A stretch of DNA of 44,509 nt, taken from assembly GCA_900551005.1 (NCBI GenBank), contig URUL01000006.1, positions 1 to 44,509 of the forward strand, given 5' to 3'. This DNA is from an uncultured Ruminococcus sp. Its GTDB lineage: Bacteria; Bacillota; Clostridia; Oscillospirales; CAG-272. A model generated the notes under the pieces. That model was not told the origin of the DNA. It saw only the letters and a program-made list of their open reading frames with translations, and searched no databases. Below, piece after piece: positions 27,001 through 34,655 of this stretch; position 1 is the first letter of the stretch; each line of letters begins with the position of its first letter. The position numbers were made by a program, and so were the translations under genes.

Positions 27001-27485
27001 TCGAAGTAAATAACGTAGGCAGCGCCGTAAGCGTAACTTACACTTCCGATAAGGGCGACACGACATTCTATATCAACTACAACTCATTTGACGTAACGGT
27101 GTATGTGAATGGAAAGGCTATCGTTCTCAAGGCGAACAGCTTCATTAATGCCAATGAGGCAGAGGGCAAGACATTTGCACCGAAGGGCTTCGAGACTGTC
27201 ACGGCTCAGACACCTACCTCCAAGGGCGTAACAAACTTCAGCAAGCTTTATGAAACGCTGGAGAAGGCTATGGCTTCCGGTTCCGCTTCACAGATTACAC
27301 GCGCCAAGGAAAATCTTGAGGCTGCGCTTTCCGCTATGGCCACAAACAGCACGGATATCGTAAAGGTAACGACGGCTGACGGAAAGACAGTATTTATCAA
27401 CTATACGATCGGCAACGTCATCGTTCAAGTTTCCGAAACGAGATACGAGATCATAGCTGCAAGAAGCTATATTAAAATTGACTGA
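24093..27485 (+). CDS. Large secreted protein, DUF5696-like (possible glycosidase fold)
   Basis: 1130 aa with a clear signal peptide (1-27, ending VFAAD), so exported. Residues about 50-500 are beta-rich. Residues 515-850 look like a TIM-barrel hydrolase region (YRDYLERIG; ILSGFSNG; GIDIFPNFDFANV; SILTLGTDLNSDFN; VTDLIEVPMDNSRF; LYFILSYQNTNEL), with acidic residues at strand ends. A helical stretch spans 895-985. Two copies of a short beta module end the protein: TFYINYNSFDVTVYVNGK near 990 and TVFINYTIGNVIVQVSE near 1100. From memory this matches DUF5696 proteins found beside carbohydrate permeases in Clostridia. Glycan hydrolysis is inferred; catalytic residues are not proven. Confidence 0.75.
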   Translation: MKKIKFISALLAVIMLMTALSAPVFAADLVIDDYYKTAYTSEKAKVDTMKLVYDSDEYGYQMYFDELSGEFAIMDKKTGEYTFSNPYDIAANYTMPSGAEKIRYSLMSQIMLKYKDNESNTSYYMSSYEHAALFGDQISYTQLSNGIRVEYALGTVESKRLLPRWIEASRFEEKILSVLDAKASEMTKDEKFIYDNLVTSHYSYKDQTDELNASLVDGWRQIYPCLANNKEMKIYTLAVDRNAILKQIEALIRKYCPEYTYEELEYDHELTGYEGNEKEPALFRLAIEYTFDENGFLASIPAKSVRYNETNYTLESITPLPYFGCSSVKNSGAKTKNGGYIFIPDGSGTLLNYYNADGSIKKGIQGTSVYGTDYGYDSLSSTSANQEVTRLPVFGLTEDYSITTTTERSNAPSKSVTDNYQRGYFAIIESGESFAYVTASLGDMAWVNYASPAESEYNTVYVSFSAKQTDTVSLGNSLGNASQISKSMDTKYTGDYAIRYILLSDPTLAKESGDKSYEPTYIGMAKAYRDYLERIGTISRLTAAETSSGVPLYIQSFGTLKIDSTFLSIPVKKTVPLTTFDDVITMSEKLAADGITNQNFILSGFSNGTIEAPRYPTFVKWNKEVGGKSGLSDLLAYASEKGIDIFPNFDFANVTSTSGSAFSFKKHAAQTMGGRYVTKRDYDPVYQTMTRFGRQNIVSSSAFMTLYEKFAKKYQKYDIGAISILTLGTDLNSDFNIDRPLTREDSKEYTTFLLNRIKQDNAKVLVSSGNAYTLPYVTDLIEVPMDNSRFAISSQSVPFTGMVLHGYLSFAGTAVNMAGDVKYEILKSIENGSALYFILSYQNTNELKNARSDVSDYYSVDFTTWYDDVIKYYNMVNGAMKDLQNAVITDHEYMTALRLSAEDAYVLFDQLAAAEKDYEQKKTAYYAAIEYTDKLIADGRQAGDALADESAKKTLYEAAEKHLNNVKTLIEVNNVGSAVSVTYTSDKGDTTFYINYNSFDVTVYVNGKAIVLKANSFINANEAEGKTFAPKGFETVTAQTPTSKGVTNFSKLYETLEKAMASGSASQITRAKENLEAALSAMATNSTDIVKVTTADGKTVFINYTIGNVIVQVSETRYEIIAARSYIKID

Positions 27486-27502
27486 AGGGAGAGGTGATTT
27501 GA

Positions 27503-28519
27503 ATGAGTAACAATACAATTGAAAAGACAAGCTTTATGACAAAAATAAAAAAGATATTTTCACATCACGCCTCTCTGACAGAAAAAAAGGCCAGAGTCGG
27601 CTGGATATTCGTAGCACCGTTCGTTTTCGGTCTTGTATTTATCTATGCTTCGGCTATATGGGAATCCCTTTGCTACAGTGTGGCATATTACAAGCAGCTT
27701 TCCGCTCTGGAGGGCTTCGGTTATCAGCTCCAGTTTATAGGTCTTGCTAACTACAAAGCGGCACTCAACCTCACGGTTGATGCCGAGCAGGGTATTCTTT
27801 TCAAGGAATTCCTCTTCACGAGCTTCTTTGATCAGGTCGTCGAGATAGTGGCTATCATTCTTCTCTCGCTCTTCGTCGCGGTTCTCCTGAACCAGAAGAT
27901 GGTGGGCAGAGCGGCATTCCGTGCGATATTCTTTATACCTGTCGTTATCGGCGCGGGCATCATAGCAAAGATTGACAGCAACAATGCCATCATCACCAGC
28001 ATGAGCAGCCTTGAAGGTCTGGATATGGGTCAGGTGGAAGGCGGCGGAGTCAGCTTTGTCTCGGCTATGGACTTGACGGCGGCATTCCAAAACCTTGGTA
28101 TTGCCTCAAAGTTCGTAGACGTTATCGTAGAGCTCGTAAATGATATCTACAATATCGTAAACCGCTCAGGCGTTCAGATGCTGATATTCCTTTCGGGACT
28201 TCAGTCCATCTCTCCTTCTATCTACGAATCGTGCCAGATGGAAGGTGCTACCGCATGGGAGACCTTCTGGAAAATAACTTTCCCGATGATAAGCCCGATG
28301 ATTCTTGCAAACTCCGTTTATACGGTTATTGACTCGTTCACGGCTGAATCAAATAAGGTCATGAACTTCATTCTGAACAAGACCGGCGGTGCTATGACAT
28401 CTGTTGACACGGTTCAGTCGGCAGCTTGCTGGATCTACTTCGCACTGGTAATTGTTATGCTGGCTGCCGTATTCGGTATATGCAAAACATTCGTGTTCTA
28501 TCAGCGCAGAAATGACTGA
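27503..28519 (+). CDS. Sugar ABC transporter permease, pair 2
   Basis: This 338-aa membrane protein begins with a basic cytoplasmic N-terminus. The first transmembrane helix is near 30-50 (VGWIFVAPFVFGLVFIYAS). The EAA loop YESCQMEGATAWETFWKITFPMISP identifies a carbohydrate-type permease. Compared with pair 1 it has a longer periplasmic-side insert (about 150-210). GGGAGAGG precedes the ATG. Its partner follows 16 nt after its stop. It is clearly a different protein from the 20067 permease, not a recent copy. Confidence 0.92.
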   Translation: MSNNTIEKTSFMTKIKKIFSHHASLTEKKARVGWIFVAPFVFGLVFIYASAIWESLCYSVAYYKQLSALEGFGYQLQFIGLANYKAALNLTVDAEQGILFKEFLFTSFFDQVVEIVAIILLSLFVAVLLNQKMVGRAAFRAIFFIPVVIGAGIIAKIDSNNAIITSMSSLEGLDMGQVEGGGVSFVSAMDLTAAFQNLGIASKFVDVIVELVNDIYNIVNRSGVQMLIFLSGLQSISPSIYESCQMEGATAWETFWKITFPMISPMILANSVYTVIDSFTAESNKVMNFILNKTGGAMTSVDTVQSAACWIYFALVIVMLAAVFGICKTFVFYQRRND

Positions 28520-28535
28520 GAGGGGAGGGATATAA

Positions 28536-29588
28536 ATGGATAACAACATGCCTAAGGTTAAAAAAGAAACCAAAAATAAAATTCGCGTAGAGTTTGACAG
28601 AACGCCGCTTTCACAGCGTCTGAAAGCAAAGTATCTGAATACTTTCTTCTATAAAAAGATTCTTGTGGCTTTCTTCAGATTCGTACTTCTGCTTGGTCTT
28701 TCGTATATTATTCTGTTCCCGTTCTTCTCGAAGATATCTTCTTCGTTTATGAGCCCTCAGGACTTTATTCAGTCCGACGTTAAGATGATTCCGAAATATC
28801 CCACATTGGATATTTACAAGTATCTTATTACGGAAAATCACTACTTCAGAGCACTGCTCAATACCACGTTGATATCGCTTGTTTGCGGTCTGCTTCAGAT
28901 GTTTGTATGCGCCTTTGTCGGCTATGGCTTTGCCAAGTTTAAATTCAAGGGCAACAACATACTGTTCCTGCTCGTCATCTTCACGATGATAGTGCCTCCG
29001 CAGATGATAGCTTCTTCTCTCGTTCAGAAGTTTGCTTTCTTCGATATCTTCGGATTATTCAATAAGACAGGACTTTATGATGCGCTCGGAATGAGCACGG
29101 GTCTGCTCAATACGTTCATACCTATCATCGTCCTCTCGCTTACGGGACTTGCCTTTAAGAACGGTTTGTTTATCTACATAATGAGACAGTTCTATCGCGG
29201 TATTCCCGATGAGCTTGAAGAATCATCATACGTTGACGGCTACGGCCCGATAAAGACATTCTTCCATATCATACTTCCCGTATCTGTACCGATGCTTATT
29301 ACGGTATTCATACTCGCTTTCTCATGGCAGTGGACGGATATCTTCTATACCGGCACATTCATGCCTTCATCCGATACCATACTTCTGACGAGTTCAAAGT
29401 TCTGGCAGACGATGCCTCCTACGCTCGATACGCTCAGCTCCCTCGCAGGTGCCAGCGTTGATACGTATAAGGTTGCTGTAAGAAATACGGCAGGTCTTAT
29501 GGTTATAGCGCCTTTGATGATCATGTTTCTCTTCTGTCAGAGATATCTTGTTCAGGGTATAGAGCATTCCGGTTTCGGCGGTATGTAA
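28536..29588 (+). CDS. Sugar ABC transporter permease, pair 2
   Basis: This 350-aa partner permease has a basic cytoplasmic N-terminal tail (about 40 residues) and six membrane helices. The EAA loop is ELEESSYVDGYGPIKTFFHIILPVSVPM, and PFFSKISSSFMSPQDF follows the first helix, as in MalG-type subunits. GAGGGGAGGG is present upstream of the ATG. It is the last gene of the locus; a terminator lies 30 bp after it. With pair 1 the operon encodes four permeases but one binding protein. Confidence 0.92.
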   Translation: MDNNMPKVKKETKNKIRVEFDRTPLSQRLKAKYLNTFFYKKILVAFFRFVLLLGLSYIILFPFFSKISSSFMSPQDFIQSDVKMIPKYPTLDIYKYLITENHYFRALLNTTLISLVCGLLQMFVCAFVGYGFAKFKFKGNNILFLLVIFTMIVPPQMIASSLVQKFAFFDIFGLFNKTGLYDALGMSTGLLNTFIPIIVLSLTGLAFKNGLFIYIMRQFYRGIPDELEESSYVDGYGPIKTFFHIILPVSVPMLITVFILAFSWQWTDIFYTGTFMPSSDTILLTSSKFWQTMPPTLDTLSSLAGASVDTYKVAVRNTAGLMVIAPLMIMFLFCQRYLVQGIEHSGFGGM

Positions 29589-29618
29589 TAGACAAAACGA
29601 ACTTATCCCGAACGGGAA

Positions 29619-29653
29619 AAAACAAGCGGACTTTCAAATGTCCGCTTGTTTTG
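29619..29653 (+). terminator. Terminator of the transport locus
   Basis: A 13-bp perfect inverted repeat, AAAACAAGCGGAC / GTCCGCTTGTTTT, with an 8-nt loop, 30 bp after the last permease stop. Confidence 0.88.
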
Positions 29654-29770
29654 CATATATGAAGTGTTTCGATTTATGAAAGGGAGAAAAGAACAGCGTG
29701 GTATTTTTGCGGTTTCGGAATGAAAAGGGGGATTACTGACGCCCGAGATTTTTTTCGTAAATAAAATTTC

Positions 29771-29806
29771 AAGCCCTGCGGCAGTTCAACGCGTCGCAGG
29801 GCTTTT
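29771..29806. terminator. Bidirectional terminator, end of pyridoxal kinase gene
   Basis: A 10-bp perfect stem, AAGCCCTGCG / CGCAGGGCTT, is followed by TTTT on the plus strand and by an AAATTTTA-rich sequence on the minus strand. It lies 33 bp beyond the stop of the minus-strand kinase, so it most likely serves that gene. Confidence 0.75.
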
Positions 29807-29838
29807 AATATAACAGAGTAAAATATGTGCGCGATAGC

Positions 29839-30660
29839 TTAGTAGCCTTTCAGCACGTCCTCAAAAGCAAGACCGTACCAATGTGACGGAAAACGCTTCA
29901 GCGTAGCTTTTACGCTCTTGTCACAGAAATCTGCCGCCGCCTCGAGAGCTGAGGAGATATCCTTTCCAAGAAGAAGCTCACCGCAGAGCGCTGAGGCAAA
30001 AACATCACCTGTGCCGTGCAGATGAACATTCATGTAATCATGCATCAGGGATATCTTCTTACCGTCAAGATCGGCGATATAGCCGATCTTGTTACCATTG
30101 CGCACTCCTGTGACGATAACATTGCTGAGGTCCAGAGACGATCGCAGAGCGGCGCAGAGTGCCTCCGGTGAGCTTTCATAGCTCATGCCGGCAAGAAGTG
30201 CCGTCTCTGTTATGTTCGGCGTTATTACGTCGGCAAGAGAGCAGAGCTTTCGCATGGCTTCTATATGTTCCTCCGAGAAGCAGGGATATATGCTTCCGTT
30301 GTCGCCGAGCACAGGGTCAACGATGACAAGTGTATTTTCACCCTTGAAATCTCTTATGAAATCGCACGCGATTGCTATCTGCTGTGCGGAGCAGCAGAAG
30401 CCCGTATATATGCAGTCGAATTTCATGCCAAGCTCTTTCCAATGCGCGGCGAAAGAGCGCATCTCTTCCGTCATATCGCGTATCACGTAATTTCCGAGAC
30501 CGCCTGTGTGTGTCGAGAGGACGGCGGTAGGCAGAGCTACGGCTTCACTGCCATAAGCCGAAATTATCGGAATGGCGACGCTGAGAGAGCACTTGCCGAA
30601 GCATGAATAATCATTTATCAGCGCTGCTCTTTTCATTTTGGTACCGTTTATATCAATCAT
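29839..30660 (-). CDS. Pyridoxal/pyridoxamine kinase (PdxY/PdxK type)
   Basis: This 273-aa ribokinase-family enzyme phosphorylates vitamin B6 vitamers to PLP precursors. The N-terminal DYSCFGKCSLSVAIPIISAYG and LSTHTGGLGNYV are diagnostic of clostridial pyridoxamine kinases. DPVLGDNG follows, and HGTGDVFASALCGELL holds the catalytic Asp and anion hole. A TTG at 30672 is in frame, but GGAG at 30670-30667 sits 6 nt before ATG 30660, which is chosen. ATG 30636, right before KRAALIND, is the usual family start but has no ribosome binding site. The product PLP is needed by the cysteine desulfurase. Confidence 0.9.
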   Translation of the reverse strand: MIDINGTKMKRAALINDYSCFGKCSLSVAIPIISAYGSEAVALPTAVLSTHTGGLGNYVIRDMTEEMRSFAAHWKELGMKFDCIYTGFCCSAQQIAIACDFIRDFKGENTLVIVDPVLGDNGSIYPCFSEEHIEAMRKLCSLADVITPNITETALLAGMSYESSPEALCAALRSSLDLSNVIVTGVRNGNKIGYIADLDGKKISLMHDYMNVHLHGTGDVFASALCGELLLGKDISSALEAAADFCDKSVKATLKRFPSHWYGLAFEDVLKGY

Positions 30661-30677
30661 GATTTTCTCCAAAATAA

Positions 30678-30712
30678 GATACGGTGCCGTATTTCAAAAC
30701 AGACACCGTATC
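30678..30712 (-). terminator. Terminator between the Ig-like protein and the kinase gene
   Basis: The inverted repeat GATACGGTG / CACCGTATC is followed on the minus strand by TTATTTT. It lies 55 bp after the surface-protein stop and immediately before the kinase ribosome binding site, so it probably limits read-through into the kinase gene. Confidence 0.65.
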
Positions 30713-30767
30713 CTTGAATGTTAATCCTTAACTCTTTGCTGATAGCCTTTATATTTACTTTTCGGAA

Positions 30768-32798
30768 TTATTTCTTTTTCTTCTTAAGAACTACGAAAGC
30801 AACTACGCCGCCTACTACGAGGACAGCAACAACAACGATCACTATGACAACAACAGGGCTGCCGTCACTTGAACCGCCGGAAGGCTTCTTTGTCGTTGAT
30901 GTTGTAGGTTTTGTATCAGGGAGGTCGAGGTCGTTGACCTTAACATCGAGAGTTGCGGAAAGGTCGTCGAACTGGAACTCAACCTGCTTATCACCGGCAG
31001 AAGAGAAGTCGTAGATAGGCTCTTTTGTGAGGTCGTCCTTCGTGATGGAAACGGAGGTGCCGTCATCATAAACGAGAGAGAACTCAAGACCGTCGGCAGA
31101 GAAGAGACTGTCAAGCTCGTATTCCGTTGCTGCGGAAACATTTGTTACAACGAGGCTGGAGGGCTTTGCATATGTGCCTGTCGTGGTGCAGGTAAGAGGC
31201 TTCTCAAGTGAAGCAGATGTGTATGTGACGGTAACAGCTGTTTCACCGTAAACCTTCTCATAAGTGATCTCAACATTATTGGAATCGAAGCCTGAATTTG
31301 CGAATGTATCCTTGGACTCATCGCTGTATATACATGTTATTTCCACATTATCCGTCGTGAGCTTCTCACCGAAGTGGATCGGTGCTGTGAGAGGAGCAGC
31401 CTCGATTGCTACAACGTTGATAAGATTGATCTGGAAGGATGTTCTTGCGCCATGGTAGTTGACGGTAACGGTCTGTGTGCCGGAACCTACGAAATCGTAC
31501 TCGAGCTTGAATTCGCCGAGAGCGAATGTCTTTGTCGTGCCGTCGTCAAACGTTGCCTTGACGGTAAGACCTGTCGGTGTGAAACCGTTCTTTGCGATAT
31601 CGGTAGCCTTATAGGATGTAGCTTCGGGCATTGTCTCGACAGCAAAATCCTTTATGCCGATTACTTTTACATTGTAAGTCGTCGTAGCATTGCCGTACTT
31701 GAGCGTAACGGGGCAAGCATCGGAAGCGTCATCAAAGTTGTAAACCGTGCTGGCTGTGCTACGTGTCTCGGAGTGACCGTCTTTGTAAGTTACTTTAACT
31801 TCGAGACCATCGAGGTCGATCGTTTCGCCTACGTAGTAGGTAGTCTTTGTGGGAGCCTTGACAAGCTCGATCTTTTCAACGTTTTCTTCGTCTTTCTCGA
31901 GCTCGCTCTTGTAATTGGTAACATATTCTTCGGAACCGAATACGATATAGTCGATATCCATTTCAGCGCCCTTGTATGCAGCGTTGTAGCCGAACGGGAA
32001 GAAATAAATCTGTCTCAATGTGGCGCCCCATCTGGACTGAGGAACACCGTTGTCATTCTTGGCGAGAGAGTCATTATAGTTTGTATCGGAGTTGGCTTTA
32101 ATCATGCTGAATGTTATGGTCTGCCATTCACCGGAGCTGGGTTCCATCGTAACGTTGGAGATAGAGACTGCGGGGCAGGACTTATACTGTCCGCTGTTGA
32201 TATTGTTGTTGTTGAAACCTAATGTAAGATTTGTGTTTGCGCTGAGGTTTCTTACACGAATCTTACAGTATTCCATAAGGTTCGATCCCTCCGAACCTAC
32301 TCTCATACCTTCAAAGAGAACGCCGTCCCAGAAGGTGAAGGCAAAGCCTGCCGAGCCGGATTGTGTTGCTTCGACATGGAGAACTTCGCCGTTGTCGGTA
32401 AAGCCCCAGTCGAGCTTGGCAAGGTTGTTTTTCGGCGTGGACTCATCATAAAGCATGAAGCTGAGCATTTCCATTGTTGCGTTGTCATAAGGAAGCTCGG
32501 CATAGCTTTCACGCCATCCGTCGGGAAGGGGCTTGCCGGCCAGCTCTGTGTAGAGATGGCAGTTTTCGTCTTCGTCAAAGTAAACGGGAGCAGCTTCCCA
32601 TTCACCTGCATCATTCTGCTTTGCCCAGTAAGAGTTCTGCGTGCTTTCAAAGTCAAGCATATTGATATTGTAGATTTTGTTGTTGGGATAGTCCGCATTT
32701 GTTTTGGGATCTACTGAGATTGAACCTGCACCGAGAGCCAATGAAGCCGCGGACAGAATAAACAGAGATACCAAGAGTATTGAGATAAATTTCTTCAT
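30768..32798 (-). CDS. Surface protein with bacterial Ig-like (Big_3-type) repeats
   Basis: About 676 aa. A signal peptide (MKKFISILLVSLFILSA) is followed by an N-terminal beta-sandwich region (about 20-310) with many aromatic residues. At least three Ig-like modules follow, with the typical pattern YVGETIDLDGLEVKVTYKDG, then GLTVKATFDDGTTKTF, then EFSLVYDDGTSVSI. A Thr/Ser/Pro linker (DTKPTTSTTKKPSGGSS) leads to a C-terminal membrane helix and KKKKK. It is anchored by this tail, not by an LPXTG sortase signal. The frame opens 4 codons earlier (32810), but AAAGGA directly abuts that ATG, so 32798 is preferred. Role: probably adhesion or glycan binding. Confidence 0.82.
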   Translation of the reverse strand: MKKFISILLVSLFILSAASLALGAGSISVDPKTNADYPNNKIYNINMLDFESTQNSYWAKQNDAGEWEAAPVYFDEDENCHLYTELAGKPLPDGWRESYAELPYDNATMEMLSFMLYDESTPKNNLAKLDWGFTDNGEVLHVEATQSGSAGFAFTFWDGVLFEGMRVGSEGSNLMEYCKIRVRNLSANTNLTLGFNNNNINSGQYKSCPAVSISNVTMEPSSGEWQTITFSMIKANSDTNYNDSLAKNDNGVPQSRWGATLRQIYFFPFGYNAAYKGAEMDIDYIVFGSEEYVTNYKSELEKDEENVEKIELVKAPTKTTYYVGETIDLDGLEVKVTYKDGHSETRSTASTVYNFDDASDACPVTLKYGNATTTYNVKVIGIKDFAVETMPEATSYKATDIAKNGFTPTGLTVKATFDDGTTKTFALGEFKLEYDFVGSGTQTVTVNYHGARTSFQINLINVVAIEAAPLTAPIHFGEKLTTDNVEITCIYSDESKDTFANSGFDSNNVEITYEKVYGETAVTVTYTSASLEKPLTCTTTGTYAKPSSLVVTNVSAATEYELDSLFSADGLEFSLVYDDGTSVSITKDDLTKEPIYDFSSAGDKQVEFQFDDLSATLDVKVNDLDLPDTKPTTSTTKKPSGGSSDGSPVVVIVIVVVAVLVVGGVVAFVVLKKKKK

Positions 32799-32835
32799 AC
32801 TCGCATTCATTCCTTTCTAAAATTTGGATGTAATA

Positions 32836-32865
32836 ATTATATCATAAAAGTGTGAAAAAAGTCAA
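32836..32865 (-). promoter_or_regulatory. Promoter of the Ig-like surface protein
   Basis: Minus strand: TTGACT (32865-32860), 18 nt, TATAAT (32841-32836) with TGa directly before it (extended -10). Confidence 0.7.
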
Positions 32866-32993
32866 TAGCAAAGCTGAAGTTTACATTATTCAAAGTGTAC
32901 GATTTTTTTTCATTGTTTTTGTATAAAAGATAAAGAAGAGGGCTCCTTTTCGGCATATATGCACATTTTATGCCCCAAAGAATTGTCCTATGC

Positions 32994-33022
32994 TTGACTT
33001 TGTTATATATATGTGATATAAT
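32994..33022 (+). promoter_or_regulatory. Promoter of the YbaK-type gene
   Basis: TTGACT (32994-32999), 17 nt, TATAAT (33017-33022), extended by TGa. It starts with the same TTGACTTTG and TGTGAT spacing as the promoter at 16890. Confidence 0.75.
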
Positions 33023-33084
33023 TAAATAAATAACCGGATTTTCTTTGAGAAAGGGCAAAAATATTTTGCGATTTTGACATAAAA

Positions 33085-33657
33085 GTGGAAAGTATCGTTA
33101 AAGATAAAACTGTATACATCGGAAGACCTGCTGATATTTCAGGCAGACTGCCGAGAGAGGTTGCCGTATATGATATGCTGGACAGACTCGGCATTATATA
33201 CGAGAGGCTTGACCATGATGTTGCACCTACAATAGAAGCATGCTCCGAAATTGATGCGATTATGCAGACGGAGGTATGCAAAAATCTCTTTTTATGCAAC
33301 GGAGGAAAGACGCAGTTTTACCTTCTGCTGATGACGGGCGACAAGCGATTTTCCACGAAGGAATTTTCGCGCCTGATAGGCTGTTCGCGTCTCAGCTTTG
33401 CGCCGCCGGAATATATGGAGCGTTTTCTCGGCGTGACACCGGGAAGCGTCACCGTGCTCGGACTTATGAACGATACGGAAGACCGCGTGAAGCTGTATAT
33501 CGACAAGGATGTGCTCGCAGGCGAATATATGGGCTGCCATCCATGCATAAACACATCGAGTCTGAAATTCAGAATGACCGATTTATTGGAAAAGATACTT
33601 CCTTATATGAAGCATACATATGAGGCTGCGGATCTCAGTTCTTTTGAAAAAATCTAA
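33085..33657 (+). CDS. YbaK/ProX-type aminoacyl-tRNA deacylase
   Basis: This 190-aa protein has the YbaK/prolyl-tRNA editing fold: KNLFLCNGGKTQFYLLLM, CSRLSFAPPEYMERFLGVTPGSVTVLGLMND, and VKLYIDKDVLAGEYMGCHP. The family hydrolyses mischarged tRNAs (for example Ala-tRNA-Pro) in trans, and the catalytic Lys is expected in the KNLFL segment. The only possible start before the conserved domain is GTG 33085, because a stop precedes it in frame; no Shine-Dalgarno sequence is near it. The following lipoprotein gene is 14 bp away, with AAAAGGAG. Exact tRNA specificity is not readable. Confidence 0.88.
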   Translation: MESIVKDKTVYIGRPADISGRLPREVAVYDMLDRLGIIYERLDHDVAPTIEACSEIDAIMQTEVCKNLFLCNGGKTQFYLLLMTGDKRFSTKEFSRLIGCSRLSFAPPEYMERFLGVTPGSVTVLGLMNDTEDRVKLYIDKDVLAGEYMGCHPCINTSSLKFRMTDLLEKILPYMKHTYEAADLSSFEKI

Positions 33658-33671
33658 AAGGAGAAGATATC

Positions 33672-34142
33672 ATGAAAAAAATTTTTATAAGCCTGCTGCT
33701 TGCTTTGTCGATGCTTCTGTGCGCATGCGGGAGCGCCGCGGAAAAAGCCTTTTCCGAGAATGGGATCGCCATTACGCTGACGGAAGATTTTACCTACGAA
33801 CCATATGACAATTGCGAAGCATGCTTCAAGAGCAAGGATGTAACGGCATATGTTTTCAAGCAGGATTTTTCCGCTGTTCTCGGTCTTGAGATACTCAGCG
33901 TCAAGGATTATTGCGATGCTATAGCGGGTCTGAACAGTGCCGCTTCAGAGGTGAAAGAAGAGGACGGGCTTGTCTATTATGAGTATACGAGCACCGGCTC
34001 GGACGGCACGGAATATAGGAATATTTCCTTTGCATTTAAGGGAAGTACGGAGTTCTATACGCTCCAATTTTCGGCAAAGGCGAGTCGCTTTGAAAAGCTC
34101 AGCGACGATTTCTTCAAGTATGCGAAGACATTCTCATTTTAA
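33672..34142 (+). CDS. Small secreted lipoprotein of unknown function
   Basis: This 156-aa protein begins with a lipoprotein signal peptide (KKIFISLLLALSMLLCACGS). The second cysteine (LCAC) is the likely lipidated residue, leaving about 135 residues outside the membrane. The mature part is mixed alpha/beta, with alternating aromatic strands (DGLVYYEYTSTGSDGTEYRNISFAFKG) and a final helix. I do not recognise the family. AAAAGGAGA precedes the ATG, and it is 14 bp after the YbaK gene, so cotranscription is likely. A strong terminator follows. Confidence 0.8.
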   Translation: MKKIFISLLLALSMLLCACGSAAEKAFSENGIAITLTEDFTYEPYDNCEACFKSKDVTAYVFKQDFSAVLGLEILSVKDYCDAIAGLNSAASEVKEEDGLVYYEYTSTGSDGTEYRNISFAFKGSTEFYTLQFSAKASRFEKLSDDFFKYAKTFSF

Positions 34143-34163
34143 AAAGTATAATAGTATGAAAAG

Positions 34164-34205
34164 ATCGAGCCATTCCGATATCGGAATGGCTCGATTGACT
34201 TTTTC
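34164..34205. terminator. Bidirectional terminator between convergent genes
   Basis: A perfect 32-bp palindrome (34164-34195) has arms ATCGAGCCATTCCGAT and its reverse complement. A T-rich tract follows on the plus side and CTTTTC on the minus side. It closes both the lipoprotein and the zinc-ribbon genes. Confidence 0.85.
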
Positions 34206-34225
34206 TCTCTGTATATAGCTTAAAC

Positions 34226-34501
34226 TTATTGCTGCTTCATGGCTGCAAAGCATTCGCTGCAGTATACGGGTCTGTCATTTGTAGGCTGGAAGGGAATCTT
34301 TGCTTCTTTGCCGCAGTTTGCACATGTAGCTGTGAACATCTCTCTGGGAGCCTTTCCTGCATTCTTCTTTGCTGCACGACATTCCTTGCATCTCTGGGGC
34401 TCATTCTGGAAGCCTTTCTCTGCATAGAATTCCTGCTCGCCTGCTGTGAATACAAATTCCTTGCCGCAGTCCTTACAAACTAAAGTCTTGTCCTGATACA
34501 T
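34226..34501 (-). CDS. Zinc-ribbon domain protein
   Basis: This 91-aa protein has four CxxC pairs (CKDC, CKEC, CANC, CSEC) arranged as two treble-clef-like zinc ribbons. The opening MYQDKTLVCKDCGKEFVFTAGEQEFYAEKGF is highly conserved in Clostridia (the first half is characteristic). GAGGT lies 7 nt before the ATG. It probably binds nucleic acid or protein through the zinc ribbons; the cellular role is not established. It follows the sigma factor gene on the same strand after 154 bp. Confidence 0.88.
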   Translation of the reverse strand: MYQDKTLVCKDCGKEFVFTAGEQEFYAEKGFQNEPQRCKECRAAKKNAGKAPREMFTATCANCGKEAKIPFQPTNDRPVYCSECFAAMKQQ

Positions 34502-34655
34502 TTTTTTACCTCGCTTTGAAATTTAGGATATTGCGCCCGTAGACGGATTCCAACCGACACCTTTGAAAACAACGCTCTTGCTTTAAGCTATTTGGGCATA
34601 TGAAAACTTTTTTATTTTTATCCGAAGCCGGAATATTAAACTTGCTGTATATATG

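Noticed and set aside
31374..32222. A 282-codon plus-strand frame inside the Ig-like protein gene
   Set aside because: Cys/Val-rich shadow of repeated beta-strand codons; the minus strand has a signal peptide and Ig repeats.
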